DNA from: Enoplosus armatus
Taxonomy: Eukaryota; Chordata; Actinopteri; Centrarchiformes; Enoplosidae
Direction: 5' to 3'
DNA: 64,000 bases
Assembly (NCBI RefSeq): GCF_043641665.1
Contig: NC_092189.1
Span: 15,468,833 to 15,532,832, forward strand
Both the position numbers and the translations under genes were made by a program. Positions 1 through 10,207 of the stretch are shown here, one piece after another (within the stretch, counting starts at the first letter, position 1; every line of letters begins with the position of its first letter). The notes below the pieces were generated by a model. It saw only the letters and a list, made by a program, of their open reading frames with translations. It ran no database searches and was not told where the DNA came from.

Positions 1-619
1 ATGATAGTATTGGCTGTTTTGTATAAAGTGATGATGGCTAAGAAGAGGTTTTAGTTTAGTTGGCTACTTTGTTATTTACCACCAGGAATCAAAAGTCATC
101 ACTATCATATTATAACCAGAAAAGACTTGATATTACTCTAAATTCTTTTGTATTCTCTAACAGTGCAATAGACTTAATGTATACAGAGAAGATGTAATGA
201 AGACTTGATGTATGTATGAATGGATATATCTAGGTACAGGTATCAAAAATGTAAATCAAGTTTAGATATGGAATTACTTATTGCAACAGCAATGGCAACG
301 TGCGCTTTGGTTTTAGTGTTTTTCTTATGATGATTAGCAGTGTTTTGAGATGGGTGAAGGGCCTTAAAAGAAAGAAATATGAGATGAAATTGGCCGAAAG
401 ATCAGACCATCCAAGCAGTAACATATTGTATTACTTCTGTTGGTTCAAAATAAGCTAAAAGAGTACCCTCTTTAATACTGGCACCAGATAGACTGCAGTG
501 TATAACTGTACAAATCCAATATTACTGTGTTTGTAGTAAATTGTAGTGTCATGAATGCATAGTAAGCAACAAGGAAACGACTTTACTGCTTTGTTCATGG
601 TGATGTGTTTTGATTCTAG
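1..619. other. 5' flank or first intron upstream of the first visible taf7 exon
   Basis: AT-rich sequence with no conserved coding segment that I recognise. It should hold either the first intron of taf7 or its promoter and first exon. A possible tiny start exon is the ATG at 350-352 plus one G, followed by a donor-like GTGAAG at 354. It would be in frame with an acceptor at 618-619, but this rests only on phase and short motifs. Confidence 0.4.
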
Positions 620-3600
620 TTGGGAAGGTCGGCTCCAAGAATAAGGAGGATGCTCCTTATGAGTTGGAGAGCCAGTTTGTCCTGAGGCTGCCTTCGGTGA
701 GACTGTTGCACATGCTGAAACCGATTATTCCCATGAAATTCACTGTGACCTTTTGCTTGAAATGATGTGGATTAATCTTTTTTCTCTTACAGGAGTATGC
801 CTCAACAGTGAGAAGGATAGCCCAATCCAGCAGTATGAACATGAAAGACAGACTCACCATCGAGTTGCACCGTAAGCTTGTTTATCAGCAGTCGTAGTAC
901 TGGTATTTATGTCTGACCTGTTTGACGTCACTGTCCATACACCAATTTAATTTGTATTACCAATCGCTCTCTTATGAAAGCTGTCAGGTTGTCCATTTGA
1001 AATCCTGTCCAGATTTTTTAAACTTGTGAAATGTAAATATTCCTACAGTGAAACTACAATTTTAGTCTTTGTAGTAACTAATTGTAATTAGGGATACACT
1101 GATATATCTTCATATTAGCACTACTGACATATTTAACTCCACAAACATTGGAATTAACGTTCTTTTAACTGTTAATATTTGGCATTTTTATGATTTTCTT
1201 ATTTTCAGTTTTGTTGGGAGACATTACTAACTACAACTGTCAATTTTCGTTTTTCACCTGGATTCGTACTCTCTGTTCTGTTCTTGTCCTAATGGCCATG
1301 GTTACCCCTGTCTCACACACAACATCTCATCCTAGTCAATCGTATTGTCCCTCTTATTTTTAGCTGATGGTCGTCATGGCATAGTGAGAGTAGACCGCGT
1401 CCCTTTGGCCTGCAAACTGGTGGATCTGCCCTGCATGATTGAGTCTCTGAAAACAGTGGACAAAAAGACATTTTACAAGACTGCTGATGTCTGCCAGGTA
1501 AACCACTGCATTGGCATTACATTTAGGATGTCATCTTCATTGGATACATTTCTTGTTGTTCAAGTTTATGATGATGATGATTGTGAATAAAAAGTACACA
1601 GTTTAGAGCAGCAGCGTGGCATTAAGTTTAAGATGTGATATTCATTATTCATTGGATACATATTTGTTTTTAAGTTTAGGATACTAATTATGAATACATT
1701 TAACCTGTACATTAACATTTAAAACTAGTCTCTCAGCTTTTACTGCTTGTTATAATACTGTAGTACAACAGCACTACTCTGGCGTCAGAGTGCAGAGTAA
1801 TTTATCATTCATTTTTGCATCCATGGGTTAGATGCTGGTATGTACACTAGATGGAGACCTTTATCCTCCTTTAGAGGAGCCAACTGGCACCGACCCCAAG
1901 AGCAAGAAGAAGGACAAAGACAAGGACAAGAAATTCGTTTGGAACCACGGCAGTAAGTAGACAAATATCCACACGCAAGAGCCTTTTGAGCAGTTAGTGC
2001 TGAAAACTTGGCAATCAGCAATTCAGGAAGCATAGTTTGCCCTCCACAGCTGATTGAGCCATTTTGACTTCACTAATCCTGTTGTTCTGGTCTCCAGTCA
2101 CCTGCCCTCTGAAGAACACACGCAAGAGAAGATTTAGGAAGACTGCGAAAAAGAAGGTTTTGGCATTTTCATTTCCCCCTCAGCGCTCCCCTCCCCTTTC
2201 CCATCCGTCTCTTTAGCATCCTGTCTGACGATCCATCGCTTTCCTAGGCTCTCTTCCAGCAAGACATCTACATTTCATAAAACAGGAACTGTGGTGAAAG
2301 TAAAAACTAAGATTTACATATAAATAAAGCCTTTCCATCTTAGTTTGCCCCAAAGGCATGCAAAAAAAGCAATTTCACTATTGCTTTGATCAAAATGAAA
2401 GCGAGTGTGCTTGAGCGCTACACTTCTACTTTGTCTTCAGAATAAATCTTCCTGAAGATGCAGAGCCGAGCCATATTGATTTGGCCCCTTCTGTTTTTAA
2501 TCGCTAATGTGCTTCCTGGCATGCGGCCAGCTGCTACCTTTGTGTATGTGTGTGTGTGAGTGTGAGAGAGAGACAGGAAGAGCGCAAGAGAGATGCTGCT
2601 ACATGTAACCCGATCTCTTTCTCTCTCTCTCGCAGTACATTGAATCTCCTGATGTGGAAAAGGAGGTGAAGAGATTGCTGAGCACAGACGCTGATGCTGT
2701 CAGTGTCCGTATCCTTTTAGACACCTATAAATATTCTGCACGTCCACCTTTTAAAGCCTGAAAAGCTAACCGACCTGTAGTGTAACCAAGCAAAACAACA
2801 CCGTCCATCAAATAGTTGGTACTCTATTTTCTTTTTAGGACAAACATAACCTCACTCCCATCTAGCATATGAATAGGTTGATCTAAGGGAATCCTGACTC
2901 CTGCCTGGCTCACCTGACTTGACTCTGTCCAATGCCTTTGTGAGAGAGATGCACTTTGCAAGGAGGCTATTAGTGCTCTAATGAAACTCTAAACTTGCCT
3001 GACAGAATAAGAGCACAGTGGGGCCGCTTTGAGTGGCTGCTTGCTGTGTGTTAATTGAGATGGACTGTTCATTATCATTGCTTAGTTGGTCACAGTGAAG
3101 CTAGATTCTAATTATAGTTTTAGCGTTTGCATGCAGCAGCAGACATACACATGACACACTAATGAATGTTGTAAAGTTAAGGCAGTTCCCATGGAGTATC
3201 ATCTTTCAAGTCTACTTCAAAGAGGAGTTTGTGGAAAATGAGAGTTTTGAAAGAAAACCGCGAGTCTTTTAGTGGAGAGCTTCTGAAAGTTGAGAGGAAT
3301 CTGCATGAGGGTATGTTGACTTTAACCCATGACGTTCAGGGTGGGAAATCATAGCAGAGGATGAGTCCAAGGAAGCAGATCAGCACGGATCTCTTGCCAA
3401 CCTGGACTCCTCACCCGGCACCTCGGGACACAAGATGGGCCACGGGTCCTCTGGTAAGTGAAACATGTTTTTCATTACTAAAACATGAGGAAGAAGATGT
3501 GTTGGCCTTCGTTAGCATGCTGGTTCCTCCACTCTGTTAAAGCAGTAAATGGCTATGTATGGCTATCAACCACAAAAAGCAATAAAGCCCAATTTATTAA

Positions 3601-6597
3601 GTATTTTTGAGGTCGATACAGATATTGATATTGTTTTACATAATCACGTAACATAAACATTTTGGATAAGGGTCCCTTACATTTTTAGGAAACTATGCAC
3701 TAAGTGGGACTTTTTACCATAGAAAAAAGTTGTCAGTGCTCACTAGTGGACAAACAATGTAATGGTGACATTGTGGAGACACTGTTTCTAAATGATCTCA
3801 AACATATCTTTGGCATTTCTGTACTGCAACATATATACGGAAACATATACATTTGCAATAAGCTAATATCGTCCAATTTATTGGTCAAGCTCTACAAAGC
3901 AAGGTCAGTTTTCATGCAAATACACAATGTTGTTTCGAATGGAGAATAAGCTATGTGTTTTTGTTGTGCAGCTACTTTGAAGTGGCACAGGTTGCAATTG
4001 ACCTGACTGTACAATGATTTCTTTGATACTCTCACCAGCAAAGGTTTCCTTCTTCATTTCTAACATGCACACCCTCCTTGCCACTCTTGATGGCCTCTGC
4101 CCCAGTGGTTTGAAATGGAAATAGAGCGCACCGAGCATTAGTTACTCTTCGGCCTTGAGATTATTTTTTGCCTCTGGATTCCCCAGAGGACCTTACCCCA
4201 GTTCATAAGTGCACAGTTCAAGTGTGCTGACACTTACACTGCAGGTGAGCGGTGTGCATGAGTGGCATGAATAATATTACTTAAATGTGGTACCGCAGTG
4301 TTGTAGCGAAGACATTTCAAGAACAAAATAGTTTGAAAACCACTTACTGCTATGTAAGACAAGCTGTGAACAACGTCATGAGTAGGCTGGGTGTTTGGAG
4401 ACCACATTGATCACACCTGGTTCATGTCATACGAGACCATATCTCTAACTTCTTTGTTGTCTCTGTGACCCAGATCCAACCCAAGCAAGTGTTCTAAATT
4501 CCCACTGTTTCCATCTTTGTGTTTATGTTAATATTACTAATGTGTGTTCCACATGGCCAGCCCAGCGTGATGAGCTGCGGGAGATCTTCAACGACATCAG
4601 CAGCTCCAGTGAGGATGAGGAGGACGAAGGGGACAGGCACGAGGACGAGGATCTGAATATCATGGACACGGAGGATGATCTGGTCCGACAGCTCCAAGAG
4701 AAACTCAACGAGTCTGATTCTGCACAGCATGAAAGTGACAGAAACAACCAGATAGGTGAGAGGACAGCAGGGCTTCTACACACATCTGGAAAACGTTTAA
4801 AAATCAGTTTTAAAATGTACAGGTTTCAGGTTTTGACAATTATTGGTGATTGTGAAGAAAGCTTATTGAATGAAAAAAACAATCTTCATATAATTATGGA
4901 TTTGATGTCCCTGACATTTAGAGCCAAAACAATTAATCAAGTAATCGTTGAAGTACTTTATCAAGAAAAGATTAACAATATTTGCTGGTTCAAGCTTCTC
5001 AAAACGATTTGCTCGTCTCTCTTTTATATGTAATTTTGAAGTGAATCTTTGGGTTTTGGACTGTAAGTTAAACAAAACAAGCAAACGTCACCTTTGGCTG
5101 TGGGAACATGTGATGAACGCTTTTAGAAGTATAGACATATTAATTGTTCATGAAAATAATTGTTAGCTACAGCCCTACTGGCATGGTGTAGTATTTTGTT
5201 TACATCACTTAACAGATTGTTTCCAGTTCAAAAGTCCCAGTCTGAAAAAGGTGGTGGAATACTGTAAATTAAATACACATAGAAACTCTTCAATATATGA
5301 CCTAAAGATGTATGTCCAGATGGTGAGAGTTGCATGTTTCTGTACATCTGTTCTGAAATTGATGTGCAGATGTCTATTCTGTAAAGTGTGTGTGTGTGTG
5401 TGTGTACGTGTACCTACGTGGATGAAGTAAGTGTAGCATTAGAATTATGCAATTTTTCATGCTGTGCTTGCAGCTTGCGTTTACACCTGGGTGTGAATGC
5501 TGATTCTTTCAGCGGACTTACCTGTCACGGCAACCCGTTTTTTCATATTTTCAGTCATAGCGGTCATGGCCGAGAACTTGGCATGCTGATTTCAGAACAG
5601 ACAGTCCGACATGAATTGAAACTCCCTCAGATACTTGTCAAAGCAGAGGTCAAAAATAACCTCAGCCAGGTGTCTGGACTTCTAATCAGAGTTTTCTAGG
5701 TCAGACATCACACACACACAAATGAGTAGCCCTACTTTCACTTAAATGCATGCGCTGCGCCCTCGCCAGCTCTCAGCTCTCCTCCTCAACTAACCAGCCT
5801 GACAGGTGTTGTGGCTCAGACAGCTGTCCAGTCTGACAGCTCAATGCCTCCTTATCTGCATACATGGAGCTGTCAGTCAGCAACACTACTGGTCAGCTTC
5901 ACTGTAGCAGCCCAGCAGAGCCTTTCCCGATGTGTCGGAGTCTGGCTGCGCGTGTTTCTGGCAGCCCTGCAAAGTTGTAATAAATGGGTTTGCAGGGATC
6001 TTCTCTGCTTGATGTTGCATATTAGATGGGTTGTATCAGAGAGTCAGTTGCGGGAAAGCAGAGGATGATGCATACAATTAGTTTGGAAGATGGTTGATGG
6101 CGATGGAGCCACAGGTTGTTGTGAGGCACTATCACTTTGGCTGGATTTAATGAGAACCCTCTGTGGAGCCCAGAGCAGACTGATTTAGTTGTGTCTTTTA
6201 GTGCTTCAGCCTGCTGGCTCACATCCTTTTAAATGGATTTGTTGTTCCCATTAACCACAATTTGTCAACCTGAAATGGAGGCATTCTTGTGGTTCAGCAA
6301 ACTAAGGTGCATATCTTTTCCTCATGGCTTTGTGAGTGTAGTGTTGCTATCAAATTATGTCGCATCATCATCTCTCTCCGGCCTTTTCTGTGTACTTTTC
6401 ACTGCACAAAAAAGCAGAAACACAAATGTTTTCATGACAGTCGTAAACACGTGAAACCTCCTGCTGTTCCCCGCAGTTATGGAGTATCAGGTGCAGATCA
6501 ACGGCGTCAAGGCCAAGCTCCAGGAAACCCGCGCCCGAAAGAAGCAGCAGGAGGAGCTCATCATGAAAGTGGAAAACCAGGCCCTCAAAGTAAGCCG

Positions 6598-6674
<77 letters not shown>

Positions 6675-7768
6675 GCACGCGCGCGCGCGCTTTTTTCACA
6701 GTCATTCAGAAACTAGGTCTGCATGTACAGAAACATAAACAAGAACATGCAGATGAGCTTAGAGGCAGAAGTCTTCATGCAGCAGAAGTTATCTCAACAG
6801 TGATGTGAAAACAAAACAGCTGATTACACACAGTGTTGGAGGCCATTATTGAGTTTTTTTTTTTGTATTTTTAAAGCCTTAAATATTACATTTTCCCCCA
6901 TCAGGCCTTTATTGTATAAGCATTGCTATGCAGAAAAACGTGCATGAAAATTCATTGTTCTGCCAAGCGCTCTTTAGTGGAGACTTTTACAATGAGTGAA
7001 ACATGAGCAGACATGGCCCTTTTTACGTTGCCATTTAGGGCTCTCATAGCCCGGTGTTTTGGGACCGTCAAAGCCCCATCTCCAGTCGTTATTATCACAG
7101 TCGCAGGGAAAAGGTCAGCTGTCTCTGACTGGCATTCCAAGTGGCCTTTCTGTCAGAGCGGAGATAGTGACACGAGCAGCCCAGGCAGACGTGCATTTAA
7201 AGCCATCACAATTTAATGAGTCCCAGCATGTCGACTCAAACAAATCTTGTTTGTCTCTCTCCTCTCGCAGAACCGCTTCCAAGCTTTGTTGGATGAGATT
7301 ATTCAGCAGGAGGAGCGGGAGATGGAGCAGGTGAGAACCTTTACGTGAAAGCCGAGGATCAGCGTTTGCTGTGAGCTTTCTACAGCTTTCAGCACTTTGC
7401 ATGAATTTGTCTTGTATGAATGTCAAATACCATGTTAGCAGATGGCATTGTGCTTGCTGCCCTTTTTAAACCCAACAGTTTTCATGCCTAATAGCAAAGT
7501 TCAAATTCAATCACGTGAAATTTAATTTGTCAGCAGCTACCAGCGGAGTCCTTTTTGCCGCTATAGCATAGCGGCCACCCACTGTCTTGGGTCGTTGTTT
7601 GTATTGACAAATGAAAGGAGCAAATTAATGTGAAAAGACATGTTAATCATCATCCACTTACCCTCCAATTACACCCCGGGGCTGTCGGGCATCAATCACG
7701 CCTTCTATTTTCTGCTCCAACAGCTGGCCTCCCTGCAGGAGCAGCTGGACTCACTGATAGAGAAGTGA
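620..7768 (+). CDS. taf7: TAF7: TFIID subunit, TBP-associated factor 7 (multi-exon; start codon unresolved)
   Basis: TAF7 is a nuclear subunit of the general transcription factor TFIID that binds TAF1 and restrains its acetyltransferase activity. Visible coding exons: 620 or 628-696, 793-871, 1364-1497, 1832-1952, 2098-2156, 2636-2708, 3340-3453, 4561-4755, 6477-6589, 7271-7330 and 7724-7768 (stop TGA 7766-7768). All junctions keep phase and give 353 residues from position 628, against about 349 for human TAF7, so only the first few residues are missing. The TAFII55 N-terminal domain fills exons 1-6, with the hallmark segments DGRHGIVRVDRVPL, DKKTFYKTAD and KKYIESPDVEKEVKRLLSTD. Exon 8 (4561-4755) carries ELREIFNDISSSSEDEEDE, an acidic serine-rich stretch. 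The last three exons form a Gln/Glu-rich coiled coil (MKVENQALKNRFQALLDE). The acceptor may be at 618-619 or 626-627. The donor after 2156 (GTTTTG) is weak. In mammals TAF7 is intronless, so the introns are informative. Confidence 0.95.
4830..5176. repeat. AT-rich interspersed repeat, copy A (taf7 intron 8)
   Basis: This AT-rich stretch resembles three others in the window (about 8927-9225, 59345-59562 and 62975-63210). Shared motifs are an ATTAATC/AATTAATC core near one end, a TTTGGGTTTTGGACTG-type motif (5048-5063) and an AGCTACAGCCCTA-type terminus (5164-5176). I know similar short repeats from spiny-rayed fish genomes. The class (SINE or DNA-transposon derived) is not settled. Boundaries are approximate. 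Confidence 0.55.
6603..6690. repeat. (AC)35 followed by (GC)n: 88 bp of alternating purine-pyrimidine
   Basis: A perfect AC run spans 6603-6672 and continues as GC-rich alternation (GCGCACGCGCGC...) to 6690 without breaking the purine-pyrimidine pattern. It starts 12 nt after the donor GT of taf7 exon 9 (exon end 6589). Such tracts are prone to Z-DNA formation and length change. Confidence 0.97.
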
Positions 7769-8111
7769 CCACCAGGGGGCAGCCTCATGTCATCTTCAGC
7801 CACAATTAACACACGTGAAGTGGAGAAGAGGAGCCTTCATCCAGGGAGGAGGGAGTCCTTATTGGCTTACTTGCTGTGTCATTCCCTTCAGTTTGTCGTT
7901 TTCATACATTACACATACAGCATACTGATTTCTGTATTAAAAGTAAATGTTTTTTATTAAGATGACAAAATGTGTTAGTTACTGTATGGTGAAAGTGTTG
8001 GGTTGGCTTCAACAGTGAATATTGTGTATGTTTTGCTTGTCATACTAAAGCTAAAGCTCAGCCAAATTTGACCTCAGCTCACCCTTTTTGTATTTCGTTG
8101 CCTGTATGAAG

Positions 8112-8117
8112 AATAAA
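8112..8117 (+). terminator. taf7: taf7 poly(A) signal AATAAA
   Basis: A canonical AATAAA lies 344 nt after the taf7 stop codon. The region between is AT-rich without ORFs, as expected of a short 3' UTR. Confidence 0.75.
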
Positions 8118-8345
8118 TTACAGTCATGCACAAGCGTCAAAGAAATGGGAATATTTGGGCATAAATTGACACAAGTGGGCAGTTTGATGTTGGTCATTAA
8201 CATCCTTTTTCTGTAGGTGGATGAACCTCCCCCAAAGTGTTAAAGACACAGTGAATTGGAAGTTAGAGCGTCTTTAACTTCTGTAATGTGACGTATTTCC
8301 ACATGAAACTCCACACTCCCCTCCCTCACCTGTCTTGTTAGACAG

Positions 8346-8391
8346 AGGAGGAGGAGGAGGAGGAGGAGGAGGAGGAGGAGGAGGAGGAGGG
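8346..8391. repeat. (GAG)15 trinucleotide microsatellite
   Basis: A near-perfect GAG run lies in intergenic DNA downstream of taf7. On the plus strand it is pure purine, so the minus strand is pyrimidine-only and could form a triplex. Confidence 0.95.
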
Positions 8392-8926
8392 TTAAATGAA
8401 CAAATTAGACCTCAACCACAGTCTTTGTTTACCAGCTGAACACACACCTCCTTCTATATGGCTCTGCTAGCTACCCACACTAGCTAAAGGTCAAGTGCGG
8501 TTTTATATGGTAGACGGGTTATCTCGTCGCCCCAAATCACATTTGATTGGTTAAATTTATGTAATCGCCCCCGAGTTCAAGATGAGTCATCAAATATGTT
8601 TTTACAGGAAGAGGAGGAGGCGTTTTGACATAAAAAAAATACTCGGAAATTATGTTTTTGACACATTTAGCATGTAACAAGACATACTGAATAATTTACA
8701 CAGGAACACAGGATTAGAACTTGGAAAATGCATTTTTCATTTCACTGTCTTTAAAGTAGGTTAAGATCTAGCTGACTGTGGCTCTGGCAGCATACAGTAG
8801 TTTGCACAAGTGTATTTAGTGTACCGTCCACTGAGTTTACTGGATTTAAACTGCCAGGACAGTTTACACTCAAACAACACATTTGAGTTTCTCGCATATT
8901 CAAGTGCTTCCTGCTCAAATATGAGC

Positions 8927-9225
8927 TGAAATGATTCATCAATTAATCGATTAGTTGATTGATTGAGCATTAATCTACAACGATTTTGATAATCTATTAA
9001 TTTGTGGAAAGTTTTCAAGCAAAAATGTCTCAAATGTGGAGATTTGCTGCTTTTCTTTGTCTTCTGTGATCAGAAATTGAATGTCTGGGTTTTAAACAAG
9101 CAACCTGGTGACAAAGCCGCCTTCAGGTTGTGATGGCATTTTCTGACATTTGAAAGAACAAACCATTATTGAGAAATTAAGCTTTATATTAATCATTATT
9201 GAAATCATTGATAGTCCTAGTTCAA
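8927..9225. repeat. AT-rich interspersed repeat, copy B
   Basis: This resembles the repeat at 4830-5176: it has AATTAATCGATTAGTTGATT (8940-8959), GAGATTTGCTGCTTTTCTTT (9039-9058) and a TCTGGGTTTTAAAC motif. The GATTTGCTGCTTTTCT segment recurs at about 59382-59397, which supports a dispersed family. Ends were judged by eye. Confidence 0.6.
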
Positions 9226-9431
9226 ATTTAAGTAGTTACTGTTAAAGGGCATCTTCCTGTCCACCCTCCGTGATGTGAAGGCCTCCAACCATGGCTGGAC
9301 AGCTGCATCACTCAACAATCGTCACGTCATCAGATTACTCTCCTTCCAGAATGTTCTTAACTTGTTCGAGAGTGATCTGGGCCCGGTGGTCCTCCTCGCC
9401 TCTCCTGCTCCTTCCTGCAGGGATTGCCCCA

Positions 9432-9557
9432 CCAATCGCCGGGATAGGCGAGAGATTAGCTCCTCAGATTAAAGTGTCCACCTCCAAACCCTGCCTAATC
9501 CTGCCATCTGTCAGAGAGCAGCTCACCAGCCAAGACTCTCTCCACTAGGCTAATTAG
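9432..9557 (+). promoter_or_regulatory. aipl1: Putative aipl1 promoter region with a cluster of CRX/OTX-like sites
   Basis: Within about 125 bp upstream of the aipl1 ATG there is a CCAAT (9432-9436), GATTAG (9454-9459), GATTAA (9467-9472), CTAATCC (9495-9501, matching the CRX/OTX consensus) and the palindrome CTAATTAG (9550-9557). AIPL1 in mammals is a photoreceptor gene under CRX control, so the cluster fits that regulation. No TATA box was seen. The transcription start is inferred to lie between this cluster and 9644. Confidence 0.45.
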
Positions 9558-9643
9558 AAAGCCAGAAGAACACGGACCTAGAGAGGAAAAACGCATCAAC
9601 AAAACACACTTTTCTGTCTGGTGCTGCTCAAGGCAGAGTGACG

Positions 9644-10170
9644 ATGGAGGATACCTACCTGCTGAACCTTCCAGGAGTCAGGAAGAAGATCCTGGCTGGA
9701 GGCAGAGGACCGCTGCCCCACTTTCCTCCTGGGACAAAGGTAGCAAGTCACAGTTAACCTGCTAACCTAAATAATACTAGATTCAAACTCTGTAAGATAG
9801 GAAATGGTTCCGCACATAATTATCATTATGATGCAATTATTAATTAAAGTTCCACAGAAAACAAAATGTCTATTTTTAGCTGTGTGTCGCATTGCCCACT
9901 TCAATTAGATTCTGATGAATTATTCATGAAGTGGGGAAATTTATTCTGTATCTGGCACTTACACACAGAGCAAACATTTGGTCAACCAAATTGCAACATG
10001 TTTTTTGGCACCGTGTCTTGTGTTTCTGTTCATCCACTGATCCGCTGGTCGCCGACTTTTTTTCCCTTCCCAGTCAAATCCAGCCATATGGCACCGAGCC
10101 TGGACACTGTGACAAACATTTTCCGTGACAATGCCAGCATGAATTTCCATTTACCTGTGTGTCTGTATTA

Positions 10171-10207
<37 letters not shown>

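Larger units (their letters stand above)
8118..9430. other. taf7-aipl1 intergenic region
   Basis: No coding segment is supported here. The region holds a (GAG)15 microsatellite (8346-8391) and copy B of an AT-rich interspersed repeat (about 8927-9225). The remainder is unremarkable AT-rich sequence, and the aipl1 promoter region follows. Confidence 0.7.

Noticed and set aside
6368..6808. ORFs coding poly(His-Thr) or poly(Cys-Val) through the AC repeat
   Set aside because: Microsatellite translation only; the real taf7 exon ends at 6589.
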